Assembly: GCA_024401225.1 (NCBI GenBank) | Contig: JAKSLM010000007.1 | Location: 1 to 64,000, forward strand | Source of the DNA: Bacteroidaceae bacterium | GTDB lineage: Bacteria > Bacteroidota > Bacteroidia > Bacteroidales > Bacteroidaceae | Length of the DNA: 64,000 bases | Direction of reading: 5' to 3' | In this document: positions 9,073 through 17,841 of the stretch, in pieces | How positions within the stretch are numbered: the stretch's first letter is position 1 | Layout: each line of letters opens with the position of its first letter | Made by a program: the position numbers and the translations under genes | Notes under the pieces: generated by a model | The model's database searches: none | What the model was told of the DNA's origin: nothing | What the model saw: only the letters and a program-made list of their open reading frames with translations

Positions 9073-10264
9073 AGTGGAAGAAGCCATCGAAGACTTCCGC
9101 CAAGGCAAGTTTGTCATCGTGGTAGACGACGAAGACCGCGAGAACGAAGGCGACTTCATAACTCCTGCCGAACTTATCACCCCCGATAAGGTCAACTTCA
9201 TGCTCCGTGAGGGACGAGGTGTGCTCTGTGCCCCTATCACCATCTCACGTGCCAAGGAGCTCGACCTTGCCCATCAGGTAGAAGACAACACATCCGTGCT
9301 GGGCACACCTTTCACCGTGACAGTTGACAAACTGGAGGGATGTACTACCGGCGTAAGCTCGTACGATCGTGCTGCCACCATCCAGTGGCTTGCCAATCCT
9401 GATGCCAAGCCAGCCGACTTCGGACGTCCTGGTCACATCAACCCGCTCTACGCCCAGGATGGCGGAGTGCTGCGACGCAGCGGCCACACCGAGGCAGCCA
9501 TCGACCTTGCCCGCTTGGCAGGACTGAAGCCTGCAGCCGCCCTCATCGAGATCCTCAATCCCGATGGCACCATGGCACGCATGCCACAGCTCATCGAGAA
9601 GGCTAAGGAGTTTGGCATGAAGCTTATCCAGATCAAGGACCTCATCGCTTACCGCCTCAAGCAGGAATCACTCGTGGAGAAGGGAGTCGAAGCCGACATG
9701 CCTACCGCCTATGGACATTTCCGCATCATCCCATTCCGTCAGAAGAGCAACGGCCTCGAGCACATCGCACTTATCAAGGGCGAATGGAAGGAGGACGAAC
9801 CAGTATTGGTACGCATGCACTCAAGCTGCGCTACGGGCGACATATTCGGAAGCCAGCGATGCGACTGCGGCGAGCAGCTCCACAAGTCGATGGAGCTCAT
9901 CGAGAAGGAAGGCAAGGGAGCCATCGTGTACCTTATTCAGGAAGGAAGAGGCATAGGGCTGATGAACAAGATTGCCGCCTACGTGCTTCAGGAGCAGGGC
10001 GACGACACCGTGGATGCAAACATACACCTCGGATTCGATCCTGACCTACGCGACTACGGAGTTGGAGCACAGATACTCCGCGAACTCGGCATCAGCAAGC
10101 TCCGCCTGCTCACCAACAACCCTACCAAGCGCGTAGGACTCGAGGGCTACGGCATCGAGATTGTGGAGAACGTACCAGTAGAGGTCACACCCAACCAATA
10201 CAACGAGCGCTACCTCCGAACCAAGCGCGACCGTATGGGACACACGCTCAACTTTAACAAGTAA
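9047..10264 (+). CDS. ribBA: Bifunctional 3,4-dihydroxy-2-butanone-4-phosphate synthase / GTP cyclohydrolase II
   Basis: Supplies both starting compounds of riboflavin synthesis. 405 residues. The N-terminal RibB half has the acidic metal-binding loop [11 protein letters not shown] (27-37) and RSGHTEA (144-150). The C-terminal RibA half has the zinc cysteines Cys261, Cys272 and Cys274 in [17 protein letters not shown], and the GRGIGL loop. Both active sites look intact. It starts inside the end of the LptF/G gene, so coupled translation is likely. Confidence 0.97.
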   Translation: MQTSSIFSKVEEAIEDFRQGKFVIVVDDEDRENEGDFITPAELITPDKVNFMLREGRGVLCAPITISRAKELDLAHQVEDNTSVLGTPFTVTVDKLEGCTTGVSSYDRAATIQWLANPDAKPADFGRPGHINPLYAQDGGVLRRSGHTEAAIDLARLAGLKPAAALIEILNPDGTMARMPQLIEKAKEFGMKLIQIKDLIAYRLKQESLVEKGVEADMPTAYGHFRIIPFRQKSNGLEHIALIKGEWKEDEPVLVRMHSSCATGDIFGSQRCDCGEQLHKSMELIEKEGKGAIVYLIQEGRGIGLMNKIAAYVLQEQGDDTVDANIHLGFDPDLRDYGVGAQILRELGISKLRLLTNNPTKRVGLEGYGIEIVENVPVEVTPNQYNERYLRTKRDRMGHTLNFNK

Positions 10265-10350
10265 GTTACAAATTATGAGTTATAAGTTGAAAATGGAAAA
10301 AGAATAAATAATATATAAGGAATAAAAACAAATACAAACATATAAAACCT

Positions 10351-11544
10351 ATGGAAATTCTTTCAGAACGTCTCAACAGACTATCTCCTTCTGCCACTCT
10401 CGCTATGAGTCAGAAGAGTTCTGAGCTCAAGGCTCAAGGCATCGACATCATCAACATGTCAGTTGGCGAACCAGACTTCAACACTCCTGACCACATAAAG
10501 GCAGCAGCCATCAAGGCTGTGGAAGAGAACTGGAGCCGCTACAGTCCTGTACCAGGCTATCCAGAGCTCAAGAACGCCATCGTCAATAAGCTCAAGAACG
10601 AGAACGGACTCGACTACAAGCCATCGCAGATCCTCTGCTCCAATGGTGCCAAGCAGTCAGTCTGCAACGCCATCATGGCACTCGTAAACGCAGGCGACGA
10701 GGTTATCATCCCAGCACCTTATTGGGTGTCATACCCACAGATGGTACTCCTTGCTGAGGGTACACCAGTATTCATCGACGCACCTATCGAGCAGGACTTC
10801 AAGATCACACCTGAGCAGCTCGAGGCAGCCATCACTCCTGCCACTCGCGCCCTCATCCTCTGCTCTCCATCCAACCCTACAGGTTCTGTATACTCAAAGG
10901 AAGAGCTCGAAGGACTCAAGAACGTACTCCTCAAGCACGAGCGCGTCATCGTTATCGCCGACGAGATCTACGAGCACATCAACTACGTAGGTGCTCATGC
11001 ATCAATGGCATCGTTCGATGACATCAAGGATCGCGTAGTCATCATCAACGGTGTTTCAAAGGCATACGCTATGACAGGCTGGCGCATCGGATTCATCGCA
11101 GCCCCAGACTGGATCGTAAAGGGATGCAACAAGCTTCAGGGACAGTACACCAGTGGTCCATGCTCCGTATCGCAGAAGGCTGCTGAGGCTGCATTCGCAG
11201 GCGACCAGCAGTGTGTCGAGGACATGCGCGTAGCATTCGAGCGCCGCAAGAACCTCATCGTAAGCCTTGCCAAGGAGATACCTGGACTTGAGGTCAACAT
11301 GCCACAGGGAGCATTCTACCTCTTCCCTAAGTGCTCAAGCTTCTTCGGCAAGAAGGATGGCGACCGCGTCATCAACAACTCTACCGACCTTGCAATGTAC
11401 CTCCTCGAGGTGGGCCACGTAGCAACTGTAGGCGGCGACGCATTCGGCAGCCCTGAGTGCTTCCGCATGAGCTACGCCACAAGCGATGAGAACATCATCG
11501 AGGCAATGAAGCGCATCAAGGACACCCTTGCACGCTTGAAGTAA
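10351..11544 (+). CDS. Pyridoxal-phosphate aminotransferase, class I (aspartate type)
   Basis: 397 residues, fold type I. The PLP lysine is Lys237 in INGVSKAYAMTGWRIGF; other landmarks are SVGEPDFNTP (37-46), CSPSNPTG (171-178) and ADEIYEH (203-209). It belongs to the I-gamma aspartate aminotransferase group found in Bacteroidetes, catalysing transfer between aspartate and 2-oxoglutarate. Neighbouring biosynthetic genes do not narrow the substrate. It begins 86 bases after ribBA. Confidence 0.92.
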   Translation: MEILSERLNRLSPSATLAMSQKSSELKAQGIDIINMSVGEPDFNTPDHIKAAAIKAVEENWSRYSPVPGYPELKNAIVNKLKNENGLDYKPSQILCSNGAKQSVCNAIMALVNAGDEVIIPAPYWVSYPQMVLLAEGTPVFIDAPIEQDFKITPEQLEAAITPATRALILCSPSNPTGSVYSKEELEGLKNVLLKHERVIVIADEIYEHINYVGAHASMASFDDIKDRVVIINGVSKAYAMTGWRIGFIAAPDWIVKGCNKLQGQYTSGPCSVSQKAAEAAFAGDQQCVEDMRVAFERRKNLIVSLAKEIPGLEVNMPQGAFYLFPKCSSFFGKKDGDRVINNSTDLAMYLLEVGHVATVGGDAFGSPECFRMSYATSDENIIEAMKRIKDTLARLK

Positions 11545-11561
11545 CCTAACGCACTTCAGTC

Positions 11562-12323
11562 ATGACTATTCAAGAACGCAAAACAATACGTAAATACAAG
11601 GCTATGGATGTAGACAAGGCTCTCATCCATAGCCTTCTTGCTACAGCATCGCGTGCTGCCACCATGGGCAACATGCAGCTCTACTCAGTCGTTGAGACAC
11701 GCACGGCCGAAGGCAAGGAACGCCTTGCACCGCTCCATTTCAACCAGCCAATGGTGAAAGGCGCAGCCGTAGTGCTCACCTTCATAGCCGACTTCCGCCG
11801 CTTTACCCATTGGTGCGACGTTTCCGATGCCGATGCCGGCTACGACAACTTCCTGTCCTTCACCAATGCGATGACCGACTGCATGCTCTTCTGCCAGAAC
11901 TTCTGCACCCTTGCTGAGGAGGCAGGACTGGGCACATGCTTCCTCGGCACCACGGTCTACAATCCAAAGGGAGTCATCGAGGCATTGCAACTGCCACGTC
12001 TCACCTTCCCTGTAGCTACCATCACCGTAGGATGGCCTGATGAGGACCCAGCGCAGACCGACCGTCTCGACATCTCTGCCATCATCCACGAGGAGACATA
12101 CCACGATGCTTCGGACGAGGAGATCAAATCCATGTTCGCCTACAAGGAGTCCCTACCAGAGAACAAGCACTTCGTTGAGGTCAACGGCAAGACCACCCTT
12201 GCACAGGTATTCACCGACTGCCGCTACACCCGCAAGGACAACGAAGCCATGTCCGACGGCATGCTTGAGGCACTTCAGCAGCAGGGATTCCTGCAGTGTC
12301 CCCCCAGCACGCCCACTCACTGA
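11562..12323 (+). CDS. Nitroreductase-family flavoprotein
   Basis: 253 residues of the NfsA/FRP-like flavin oxidoreductase group: N-terminal ERKTIRKYK, FMN-contact region ASRAATMGNMQ, the mid-domain EEAGLGTCFLGT (about 121-132) and VATITVGWPDEDP (near 160). Expected to reduce quinones, flavins or nitro compounds with NAD(P)H. The frame ends QGFLQCPPSTPTH just after a run of six C (12300-12305). Removing one C would let the frame run to 12426 with codons like the rest of the gene (…LTDYEIYCQQQLDDMLDDM…). Family members often end near QGFL, so either form may be functional. Confidence 0.88.
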   Translation: MTIQERKTIRKYKAMDVDKALIHSLLATASRAATMGNMQLYSVVETRTAEGKERLAPLHFNQPMVKGAAVVLTFIADFRRFTHWCDVSDADAGYDNFLSFTNAMTDCMLFCQNFCTLAEEAGLGTCFLGTTVYNPKGVIEALQLPRLTFPVATITVGWPDEDPAQTDRLDISAIIHEETYHDASDEEIKSMFAYKESLPENKHFVEVNGKTTLAQVFTDCRYTRKDNEAMSDGMLEALQQQGFLQCPPSTPTH

Positions 12324-12453
12324 TTATGAAATCTACTGCCAGCAGCAGCTCGACGACATGCTCGATGACATGGATGGACGCTGCTTTGGCGAAATGGCAG
12401 AAGGCCAATTCGTAAGGTCGCACTAACAGAAGAATGACAAATAGAAACAGCAA

Positions 12454-12482
12454 AGAGGCAAGAGCGAACTGCTCTTGCCTCT
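12454..12482. terminator. Terminator between convergent genes
   Basis: AGAGGCAAGAGC (12454-12465) pairs perfectly with GCTCTTGCCTCT (12471-12482) around GAACT. It serves the nitroreductase gene and the minus-strand gene ending at 12496. Confidence 0.8.
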
Positions 12483-12495
12483 TCGTTATTATTGT

Positions 12496-12897
12496 TTATT
12501 TCTTCTTCATGCCTTCGATGACTCCTTTCACCTTGGCTACGCCTTTCTTCACGCCGCGCTCCACCTTCGATCCGATGGTGTCCATCACGACTTCGGCATT
12601 GTTCATCGTGTTCTTGGCTATGACCTTGCGATACTGAGTCTGCAACGATGTGTATTCCTTTATCTTGTCGTTGTTCTCAGCGTCTGAGCTTGCCTTGAAT
12701 TCCTTCGAGATCTTGCTGTAGCGCTCTTTCCAGATGCTGACCAACGAATCATTGAGTTCATCCTTCTCATAGCATTTCATCTCAGCCACGAGTACCTGAA
12801 ACTTCTTCAGCACAGCGTCTGTACTTGTCTTCTTTTGTGCGCTGACGCTCAGTACGCCTGCCATCAGCATTAACATGATAAATCCAAATTTCTTCAT
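12496..12897 (-). CDS. Small secreted protein of unknown function
   Basis: 133 residues with a clear signal peptide (MKKFGFIMLMLMAGVLSVSA-Q). The mature part is charged and probably helical (KKFQVLVAEMKCYEKDELNDSL, TQYRKVIAKNT), ending in a lysine-rich amphipathic tail (VAKVKGVIEGMKKK). The product of 52464-52832 has the same size, layout and tail (AKGIIEGIKEGLKDKK), so the two are probably distant paralogues. I cannot give a function. Confidence 0.8.
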   Translation of the reverse strand: MKKFGFIMLMLMAGVLSVSAQKKTSTDAVLKKFQVLVAEMKCYEKDELNDSLVSIWKERYSKISKEFKASSDAENNDKIKEYTSLQTQYRKVIAKNTMNNAEVVMDTIGSKVERGVKKGVAKVKGVIEGMKKK

Positions 12898-12950
12898 GAC
12901 CTTAAAAAAATTATTTATTCAAATGCCATTCACGCTTCGTGATGGTGCGG

Positions 12951-12958
12951 CAAAGATA
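12951..12958 (-). promoter_or_regulatory. -7 promoter box
   Basis: The minus strand reads TATCTTTG, 54 bases upstream of the small secreted protein gene. Confidence 0.55.
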
Positions 12959-13088
12959 CGACATTTAATTCAATAAGGAGCAGTCGACATCTGATATTTA
13001 ACGTTAATTATCCAATTTTAAGCGAAGAATAACTGTTCTACTATTCTCGCACCCTGCGGACAAGCGATGACAGAAGATGAAGGGGACA

Positions 13089-14669
13089 TTAGAAGTCGAG
13101 TGTAACACCAAGACCAATCACGCGGTTCTCGCGCTTGAAGTGGTCTGTACCTGTGAGGGCACCGCTTGCCACGAGGGCACCAGCTGCCTCAGGACCTGCA
13201 GCAAGTCCTGCTATGCTGCTCGTACCATTGTAGTCAGCCGATACTTTGTCGTACTGCTGGTAGAAGGTCTGTAAATAGCCAGCCTCAACGCCGATGGTCT
13301 TGTTGATCTGATACTTTACACCGATGCCGAACGAATTGGAGTTGGTTGCGAACGAGATGTCACGCATTACTGGGTCGGTGTTAGGATAGTTGGTCAACTG
13401 CCATCCTGCACTTACGGTAAGAGCCTTTGTGATGTCCCACTCAGCACCAGCAGTCACTTCGAATGTGCCACCACTCAGGAGTTTGTTGGCTTCACCATAG
13501 CGAGTAGCCTGCTTGTCCCAATAGTAGTGGTAACCAGCATTGATGCGAACGGATGAGATTGGCGAGTACTGTGCACCCAGAGTCAGGATAGCTGGCACAT
13601 CATCGGCAACCTTATTGCCATGTTTGAACTGATTGAGTGCAGCAAGGTTGTCTGCACTGGCACTGTTGGCACTCTCGTTCTTTAAGCGAATCTTTGTCTT
13701 GAACTCATACTTGGCAGCGAAGTTCCAGTGCTCGTTGAGCTTCCAGTCGAGACCGATGACTGGTGTGAGTCCCCAAGCTACCTGGTCGCAGTTGAGCTCA
13801 ACATCCTGAGTTGCTACAGCAAGCGTACCTGTAGTGATGGCGCTCTGCTTCAGTTCCTCGGCCATAGCAGCATACTCCTGTGCCTGCTCAATAGCACCCT
13901 CCTCAGCCAACTGCTCTGCTTTCAATGCAGCCTGTCCTGCATTGAACTGTGCCTGCGATGAGAGGTTTGTAAAGTACTCGTTGGCGTTCAGCATGCCTGT
14001 TGCACCCTCTACGGCAACTGAAATGTTGCGAAGGTATCCGAAGTAGTTGTTGGTTGAATATGATACACGCACACCACCGTAGAGGCTGAGGTTGTCAGTA
14101 ATCTTATAGCCTGCACCGAGCTGGAAACCGAACTGATAGGCACGTCCACGCATATACGACTCTACATCGTAGGCCTTGATGCCCACCTTGCTGCCAAGCA
14201 CTGGGAGGAGTGCCACCTGGCTCTCGAACGAACCGAGGCCCTGTGCAAACTCGCATTTACCGCCACCGCCTACGATACCGAAGTCGAAACTTACCGCCCA
14301 CTTGTCGTTGAAGTTGTAAGATGCCTGAAGTGATGGTACGATAGGAGCGATGGCTTCACCCTTGAAGAGCTTGCCAACCTTGTTGTCGTAGCCAGCATTT
14401 CGCACACCGTAAGCAAATGGAGCGAACGAACTGGTCACGTTACGCTGCTGATTGACGTTCATCAGTCCCAGTGAGAAGTGGAAACCTTTGTCGAGGAATG
14501 TCACTCCGGCAGGGTTATTGTACAATGCAGAAATGCCGATCATGGCATCCTGACTTGGGTTGCGAAGGAAAGCAATGCTCTGATTAGTATTGGTGAGATA
14601 ACCACCAGCAAGTGCAGAAGTGCTGCACACTGCAGCAAGTGATGCTGCCGCAAAAATCCTTTTCATCAT
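13089..14669 (-). CDS. FadL/OmpP1/TodX-family outer-membrane transporter
   Basis: 526 residues. A signal peptide (MMKRIFAAASLAAVCSTSALA) is followed by the family's N-terminal region (GGYLTNTNQSIAFLRNPSQDA, then ALYNNPAGVTFL with the NPAG motif). The beta-barrel ends in the aromatic terminus VTLDF needed for outer-membrane insertion. FadL proteins let hydrophobic molecules such as long-chain fatty acids diffuse laterally into the membrane. An unusual helical stretch rich in Ala, Glu and Gln (about 245-275) lies in one loop. It is a single-gene unit with its own promoter. Confidence 0.9.
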   Translation of the reverse strand: MMKRIFAAASLAAVCSTSALAGGYLTNTNQSIAFLRNPSQDAMIGISALYNNPAGVTFLDKGFHFSLGLMNVNQQRNVTSSFAPFAYGVRNAGYDNKVGKLFKGEAIAPIVPSLQASYNFNDKWAVSFDFGIVGGGGKCEFAQGLGSFESQVALLPVLGSKVGIKAYDVESYMRGRAYQFGFQLGAGYKITDNLSLYGGVRVSYSTNNYFGYLRNISVAVEGATGMLNANEYFTNLSSQAQFNAGQAALKAEQLAEEGAIEQAQEYAAMAEELKQSAITTGTLAVATQDVELNCDQVAWGLTPVIGLDWKLNEHWNFAAKYEFKTKIRLKNESANSASADNLAALNQFKHGNKVADDVPAILTLGAQYSPISSVRINAGYHYYWDKQATRYGEANKLLSGGTFEVTAGAEWDITKALTVSAGWQLTNYPNTDPVMRDISFATNSNSFGIGVKYQINKTIGVEAGYLQTFYQQYDKVSADYNGTSSIAGLAAGPEAAGALVASGALTGTDHFKRENRVIGLGVTLDF

Positions 14670-14737
14670 TTTTTACCTTAATGTTTGTTACCTGATTATA
14701 ATGTATTCAATCTGTAGTCGTTTTACCGATTGCGCTG

Positions 14738-14745
14738 CAAAGGTA
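14738..14745 (-). promoter_or_regulatory. -7 promoter box of the FadL-type gene
   Basis: The minus strand reads TACCTTTG, about 70 bases before the start codon. Confidence 0.55.
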
Positions 14746-14831
14746 CGTTAAATAATTTAAATAACAATACATTTTGAATATATTTCATCTCGTATTGAAC
14801 ATATTTATTAGTCTATTTACAGAAATTGTCA

Positions 14832-14839
14832 TATATTTG
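14832..14839 (+). promoter_or_regulatory. -7 promoter box of the S41 peptidase gene
   Basis: TATATTTG followed by C lies 25 bases upstream of the ATG at 14864. Confidence 0.55.
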
Positions 14840-14863
14840 CACCGTTAAAAAGCAATTATCACC

Positions 14864-15880
14864 ATGAAACGACTTCTATCACTCATCATACTTTTTACAG
14901 CGCTGTCGCTATCTTCATGCATCAAGGAAGACTACCCCGACGCTACGAGAACCGGAAACTTCGAAGCCCTGTGGCGTCTGATGGACGAGCACTACTGCTT
15001 CTTCGACTACAAAAAGGAGGCTCTGGGAGTGGACTGGAACGAGATCCACGCACGCTACGCAAAGCAAGTGGACGATGCGATGACACCTCAGCAGCTGTTT
15101 GAAGTGCTGTGCAACATGATTGGCGAACTGAAGGACGGTCACGTGAACCTGGGTGCCGCCTTCGACCTCGGTCGCAACTGGAGTTACCACGAGGACTATC
15201 CTCGCAACTACAACGACAGCATCATCATGGCTACATACCTCGGTCACGACTACAAGATTGCTGCAGGACTGAAGTACAAGTTGCTCGATGACAACATAGG
15301 CTACGTACGCTGTGCAAGCTTCAACAGCGGTGTGGGGCACGGCAACGTGTCGTACATGCTTGAAGACCTTGCTACGTGCACGGGTATTATAATAGATGTA
15401 CGCGCGAATGGTGGCGGCGAACTGACCAATGCTCACAACCTTGCATCACACTTCATCAACGAGCGCACACTCATCGGCTACATAAGTCACAAGACCGGCA
15501 AGGCGCACGATGCCTTCTCCACCCCACAGCCCGAATACCTAAACCCAGGATCAGGAATGCGATGGCAGAAGCAAGTCATAGTGCTCACGAACCGCGAATG
15601 CTACTCAGCCACCAACGACTTCGTGCGATGCATGAAGCTCGCTCCACACTGCACCATCATGGGCGACAAGACTGGCGGCGGATCGGGTATGCCATTCACG
15701 AGCGAGTTGCCCAACGGTTGGAGCGTACGCTACTCGGCTGTAGTAAACTATGATAAGAACATGAATCACACCGAGTTCGGCATTGAGCCCGATATACATT
15801 GTGAGATGAGCGGGGCTGACACTCAACGGCAGCGTGACACCCTCATTGAGACAGCAAGAACCATACTAAAACAACAATAA
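14864..15880 (+). CDS. S41-family (tail-specific/CtpA-like) peptidase lipoprotein
   Basis: 338 residues with a lipoprotein signal peptide (LSLSSC, Cys19), so it is probably anchored in the periplasm or on the outer membrane. After a helical N-terminal domain, the S41 core shows DVRANGGGE (178-186), NRECYSATNDF with candidate nucleophile Ser248, and GDKTGGGSG with candidate base Lys269. No PDZ domain is evident between the helical domain and the core, making it shorter than classical CtpA. Eight bases separate it from the AsmA-like gene, so the two form an operon. Confidence 0.85.
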   Translation: MKRLLSLIILFTALSLSSCIKEDYPDATRTGNFEALWRLMDEHYCFFDYKKEALGVDWNEIHARYAKQVDDAMTPQQLFEVLCNMIGELKDGHVNLGAAFDLGRNWSYHEDYPRNYNDSIIMATYLGHDYKIAAGLKYKLLDDNIGYVRCASFNSGVGHGNVSYMLEDLATCTGIIIDVRANGGGELTNAHNLASHFINERTLIGYISHKTGKAHDAFSTPQPEYLNPGSGMRWQKQVIVLTNRECYSATNDFVRCMKLAPHCTIMGDKTGGGSGMPFTSELPNGWSVRYSAVVNYDKNMNHTEFGIEPDIHCEMSGADTQRQRDTLIETARTILKQQ

Positions 15881-15887
15881 CATCAAC

Positions 15888-16922
15888 ATGAAAACTTACA
15901 AGAAAGTACTATCAGCCATCATTATCATTCCTCTGGTACTGATGGTAGTCATCATGATTGCCGCCGCTCCAGTAGGACGACGCTACGTCAACAGCCACGG
16001 AGAGGAACTCATAGGTCGCAAACTTGAACTGGAAGGCTTCACGTTCAATTATCTCACCGGATGCGCTTCGCTCAATGACCTCACCGTCTATGAGAAGGAT
16101 GGCGAGGCGGTATTCATGCAGATTGAGGATCTCGACCTCAACCTCTCTATGATAGAACTGCTGCGAGGCAACATCGACATTGAGAGCCTCGACATCGAAG
16201 ATGCAAAAATATACGTTACACAGAAGGGTTCGAAGTTCAATTTCGACGACATGGTAGAGTTTTTCGCTTCCGACGAGGAGGCTTCGGAGTACAAGATCGG
16301 AGACCTCGAACTGGATGGATGCGACATCATCTACACCGACCTCACAGAGCCTTCAATGCCTTTCTCGTACGAGATTCACGACTTCGAACTCGAAGCAGAG
16401 AATTTCACCACGACAGGTTATAACCACATAGAAATCAATGCCGAGCTTGGAAAGGACGGCGAGGTGGAAGCGGTGTACGACGGTTCGATAACCAGCATGG
16501 ACGATGCCACCCTGAAGCTTAACATTGAGGACGTGGACCTCACTGCCCTCTCGCCTATGTTCATACAGATGTTCGGACGCGAAGTGACATCGGGCACGTT
16601 CAGTATGCACTCGGAAGTGGCAATCCTCAATCGTCACATCAATGCTGACAACCATATCCTCATCGACCGCCCAGAGGTGAAGAAAGTGAAGGGACTCTCC
16701 TTCAAGCCTGAGTACAAGAGCATACCTCTCAAGACGGCACTCTATTTCCTGAAGGATAAGCACGACCGCTGCGAGATCGACCTCCCTGTCACAGGTTCGC
16801 TCGATGACCCACGCTTCTCTTACCAGCGCACCCTGATGCGCAGTTTCGGCCGCTTCATCGTGAAGGTGATCACTTCACCATTCAAGAAGAAGGAAGCGAT
16901 CGAAATCGATGAGGATGAGTGA
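15888..16922 (+). CDS. AsmA/DUF748-like membrane-anchored protein
   Basis: 344 residues. One N-terminal membrane helix (about 8-28) is followed by a periplasmic domain rich in beta strands, with the AsmA-type start (GRRYVNSHGEELIGRKLELEGFTFNYLTGCASLNDLTVYEKDGE). The C-terminus is basic then acidic (SPFKKKEAIEIDEDE). AsmA-clan proteins are bridge-like lipid-transfer or envelope-assembly factors. This is a short member, and its exact role cannot be read from sequence. Confidence 0.7.
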   Translation: MKTYKKVLSAIIIIPLVLMVVIMIAAAPVGRRYVNSHGEELIGRKLELEGFTFNYLTGCASLNDLTVYEKDGEAVFMQIEDLDLNLSMIELLRGNIDIESLDIEDAKIYVTQKGSKFNFDDMVEFFASDEEASEYKIGDLELDGCDIIYTDLTEPSMPFSYEIHDFELEAENFTTTGYNHIEINAELGKDGEVEAVYDGSITSMDDATLKLNIEDVDLTALSPMFIQMFGREVTSGTFSMHSEVAILNRHINADNHILIDRPEVKKVKGLSFKPEYKSIPLKTALYFLKDKHDRCEIDLPVTGSLDDPRFSYQRTLMRSFGRFIVKVITSPFKKKEAIEIDEDE

Positions 16923-17003
16923 AGAGGTGAGAGGTGAGAGGTTAAAGGTTAGAGGTTAAAGGTTAGAGGTGAGAGGTTAGAGGTTAAAGGTGAGAGGTGA
17001 GAG
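16921..17003. repeat. Purine-rich degenerate tandem repeat
   Basis: About eleven head-to-tail units of 7-8 bases alternate GGTGAGA, GGTTAAA and GGTTAGA, starting at the stop codon of the AsmA-like gene. A related shorter tract follows gldH at 57974-58018 in the same position, directly after a GAGTGA stop context. Confidence 0.8.
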
Positions 17004-17012
17004 TAAAAAAAT

Positions 17013-17075
17013 GCCTCCGAAGAGGAAGAAGAAAGAGTTATAAGTTATGCTTTATCATTCAATCTCTTTGGAGGC
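17013..17075. repeat. Hairpin repeat, copy B
   Basis: GCCTCCGAAGAGGAAGAAGA (17013-17032) faces TCTCTTTGGAGGC (17063-17075). A partial second right arm (CTTTGGAAGC with an ACAATT tail) follows at about 17089. Same family as copies at 5804 and 25751. It lies between convergent genes and may act as a terminator for both. Confidence 0.7.
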
Positions 17076-17115
17076 AATACCTATCTTACTTTGGAAGCAA
17101 AAACAATTCTCCGAC

Positions 17116-17571
17116 CTACAACTCTATCGTAGGAAGATTGAGGAAGGAGAGGCGACCACTGCGTATTGGGAACACCACATCGTAGCGTGAGCGGACCTTC
17201 TTCTTTCCTTGCTTTGCAGGTTTGAATTTCAACATCTTAGCTACACGTACAGCCTCAGCATCCAGAGCCGGATCAACGCTCTGCAGAAGCTGAGTCTGTT
17301 CTACTTTGCCTTTTGTACCTATCAGCACAGCCACAACGATGCGCCCGTCGACCTTCTTGCGGTCCGATGGGCTGTGAAAGTTCTTCTCCAGAAAGCGGTT
17401 CAATCCCTTATTGCCACCCTTGTACTTGGGTGCCTCGCGAGGTTGATCGTCATTGCGCTGTGCACGGCGCTGAGGCATGGCATCATCGAACGAAAAATAC
17501 TGGGCGTTTGCGCTACCGGCAAGCACCCATTGCATCACGGCAAGAAGCAGTAGTATGGTGACTCGTTTCAT
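17116..17571 (-). CDS. Secreted TonB C-terminal-domain protein
   Basis: 151 residues with a cleavable signal peptide (…LAGSANA-Q, about 1-23). The rest matches the C-terminal domain of energy-transducer TonB proteins: FLEKNFHSPSDRKKVDGRIVVAVLIGTKGKVEQTQLLQSVDPALDAEAVRVAKMLKFKPAKQ…VRSRYDVVFPI. There is no membrane anchor or proline-rich spanning region, so it cannot act as a classical TonB on its own. Its role is unknown. Confidence 0.75.
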   Translation of the reverse strand: MKRVTILLLLAVMQWVLAGSANAQYFSFDDAMPQRRAQRNDDQPREAPKYKGGNKGLNRFLEKNFHSPSDRKKVDGRIVVAVLIGTKGKVEQTQLLQSVDPALDAEAVRVAKMLKFKPAKQGKKKVRSRYDVVFPIRSGRLSFLNLPTIEL

Positions 17572-17603
17572 AAAATAATTATCGTGTTTTGTAATTTCGA
17601 CTA

Positions 17604-17611
17604 CAAAATTA
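17604..17611 (-). promoter_or_regulatory. -7 promoter box of the TonB-domain gene
   Basis: The minus strand reads TAATTTTG, 33 bases before the start codon. Confidence 0.5.
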
Positions 17612-17708
17612 CAGCATTAAAACGACTTTTCGGGCTTTTAACGAAAAAAAATGGATGACAAAGCCTAAAAAGTTCACTCTTTATTACATAAACCTCAAAA
17701 AAAAGTAG

Positions 17709-17716
17709 TAATTTTG
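17709..17716 (+). promoter_or_regulatory. -7 promoter box of the purH-mre operon
   Basis: TAATTTTG followed by C gives a predicted leader of about 120 bases before the ATG at 17842. I recognise no riboswitch in the leader. Confidence 0.55.
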
Positions 17717-17841
17717 CGGCAATTTTGGGTCGTCATGTACTTTTCATCGTGCAAACGGCACGTTCCATACATGCTCCAGATGAGACTTGAATGAAATAAA
17801 ATCACAACAGTATAACATCATTTTTTGAAGTATTAATTTTT

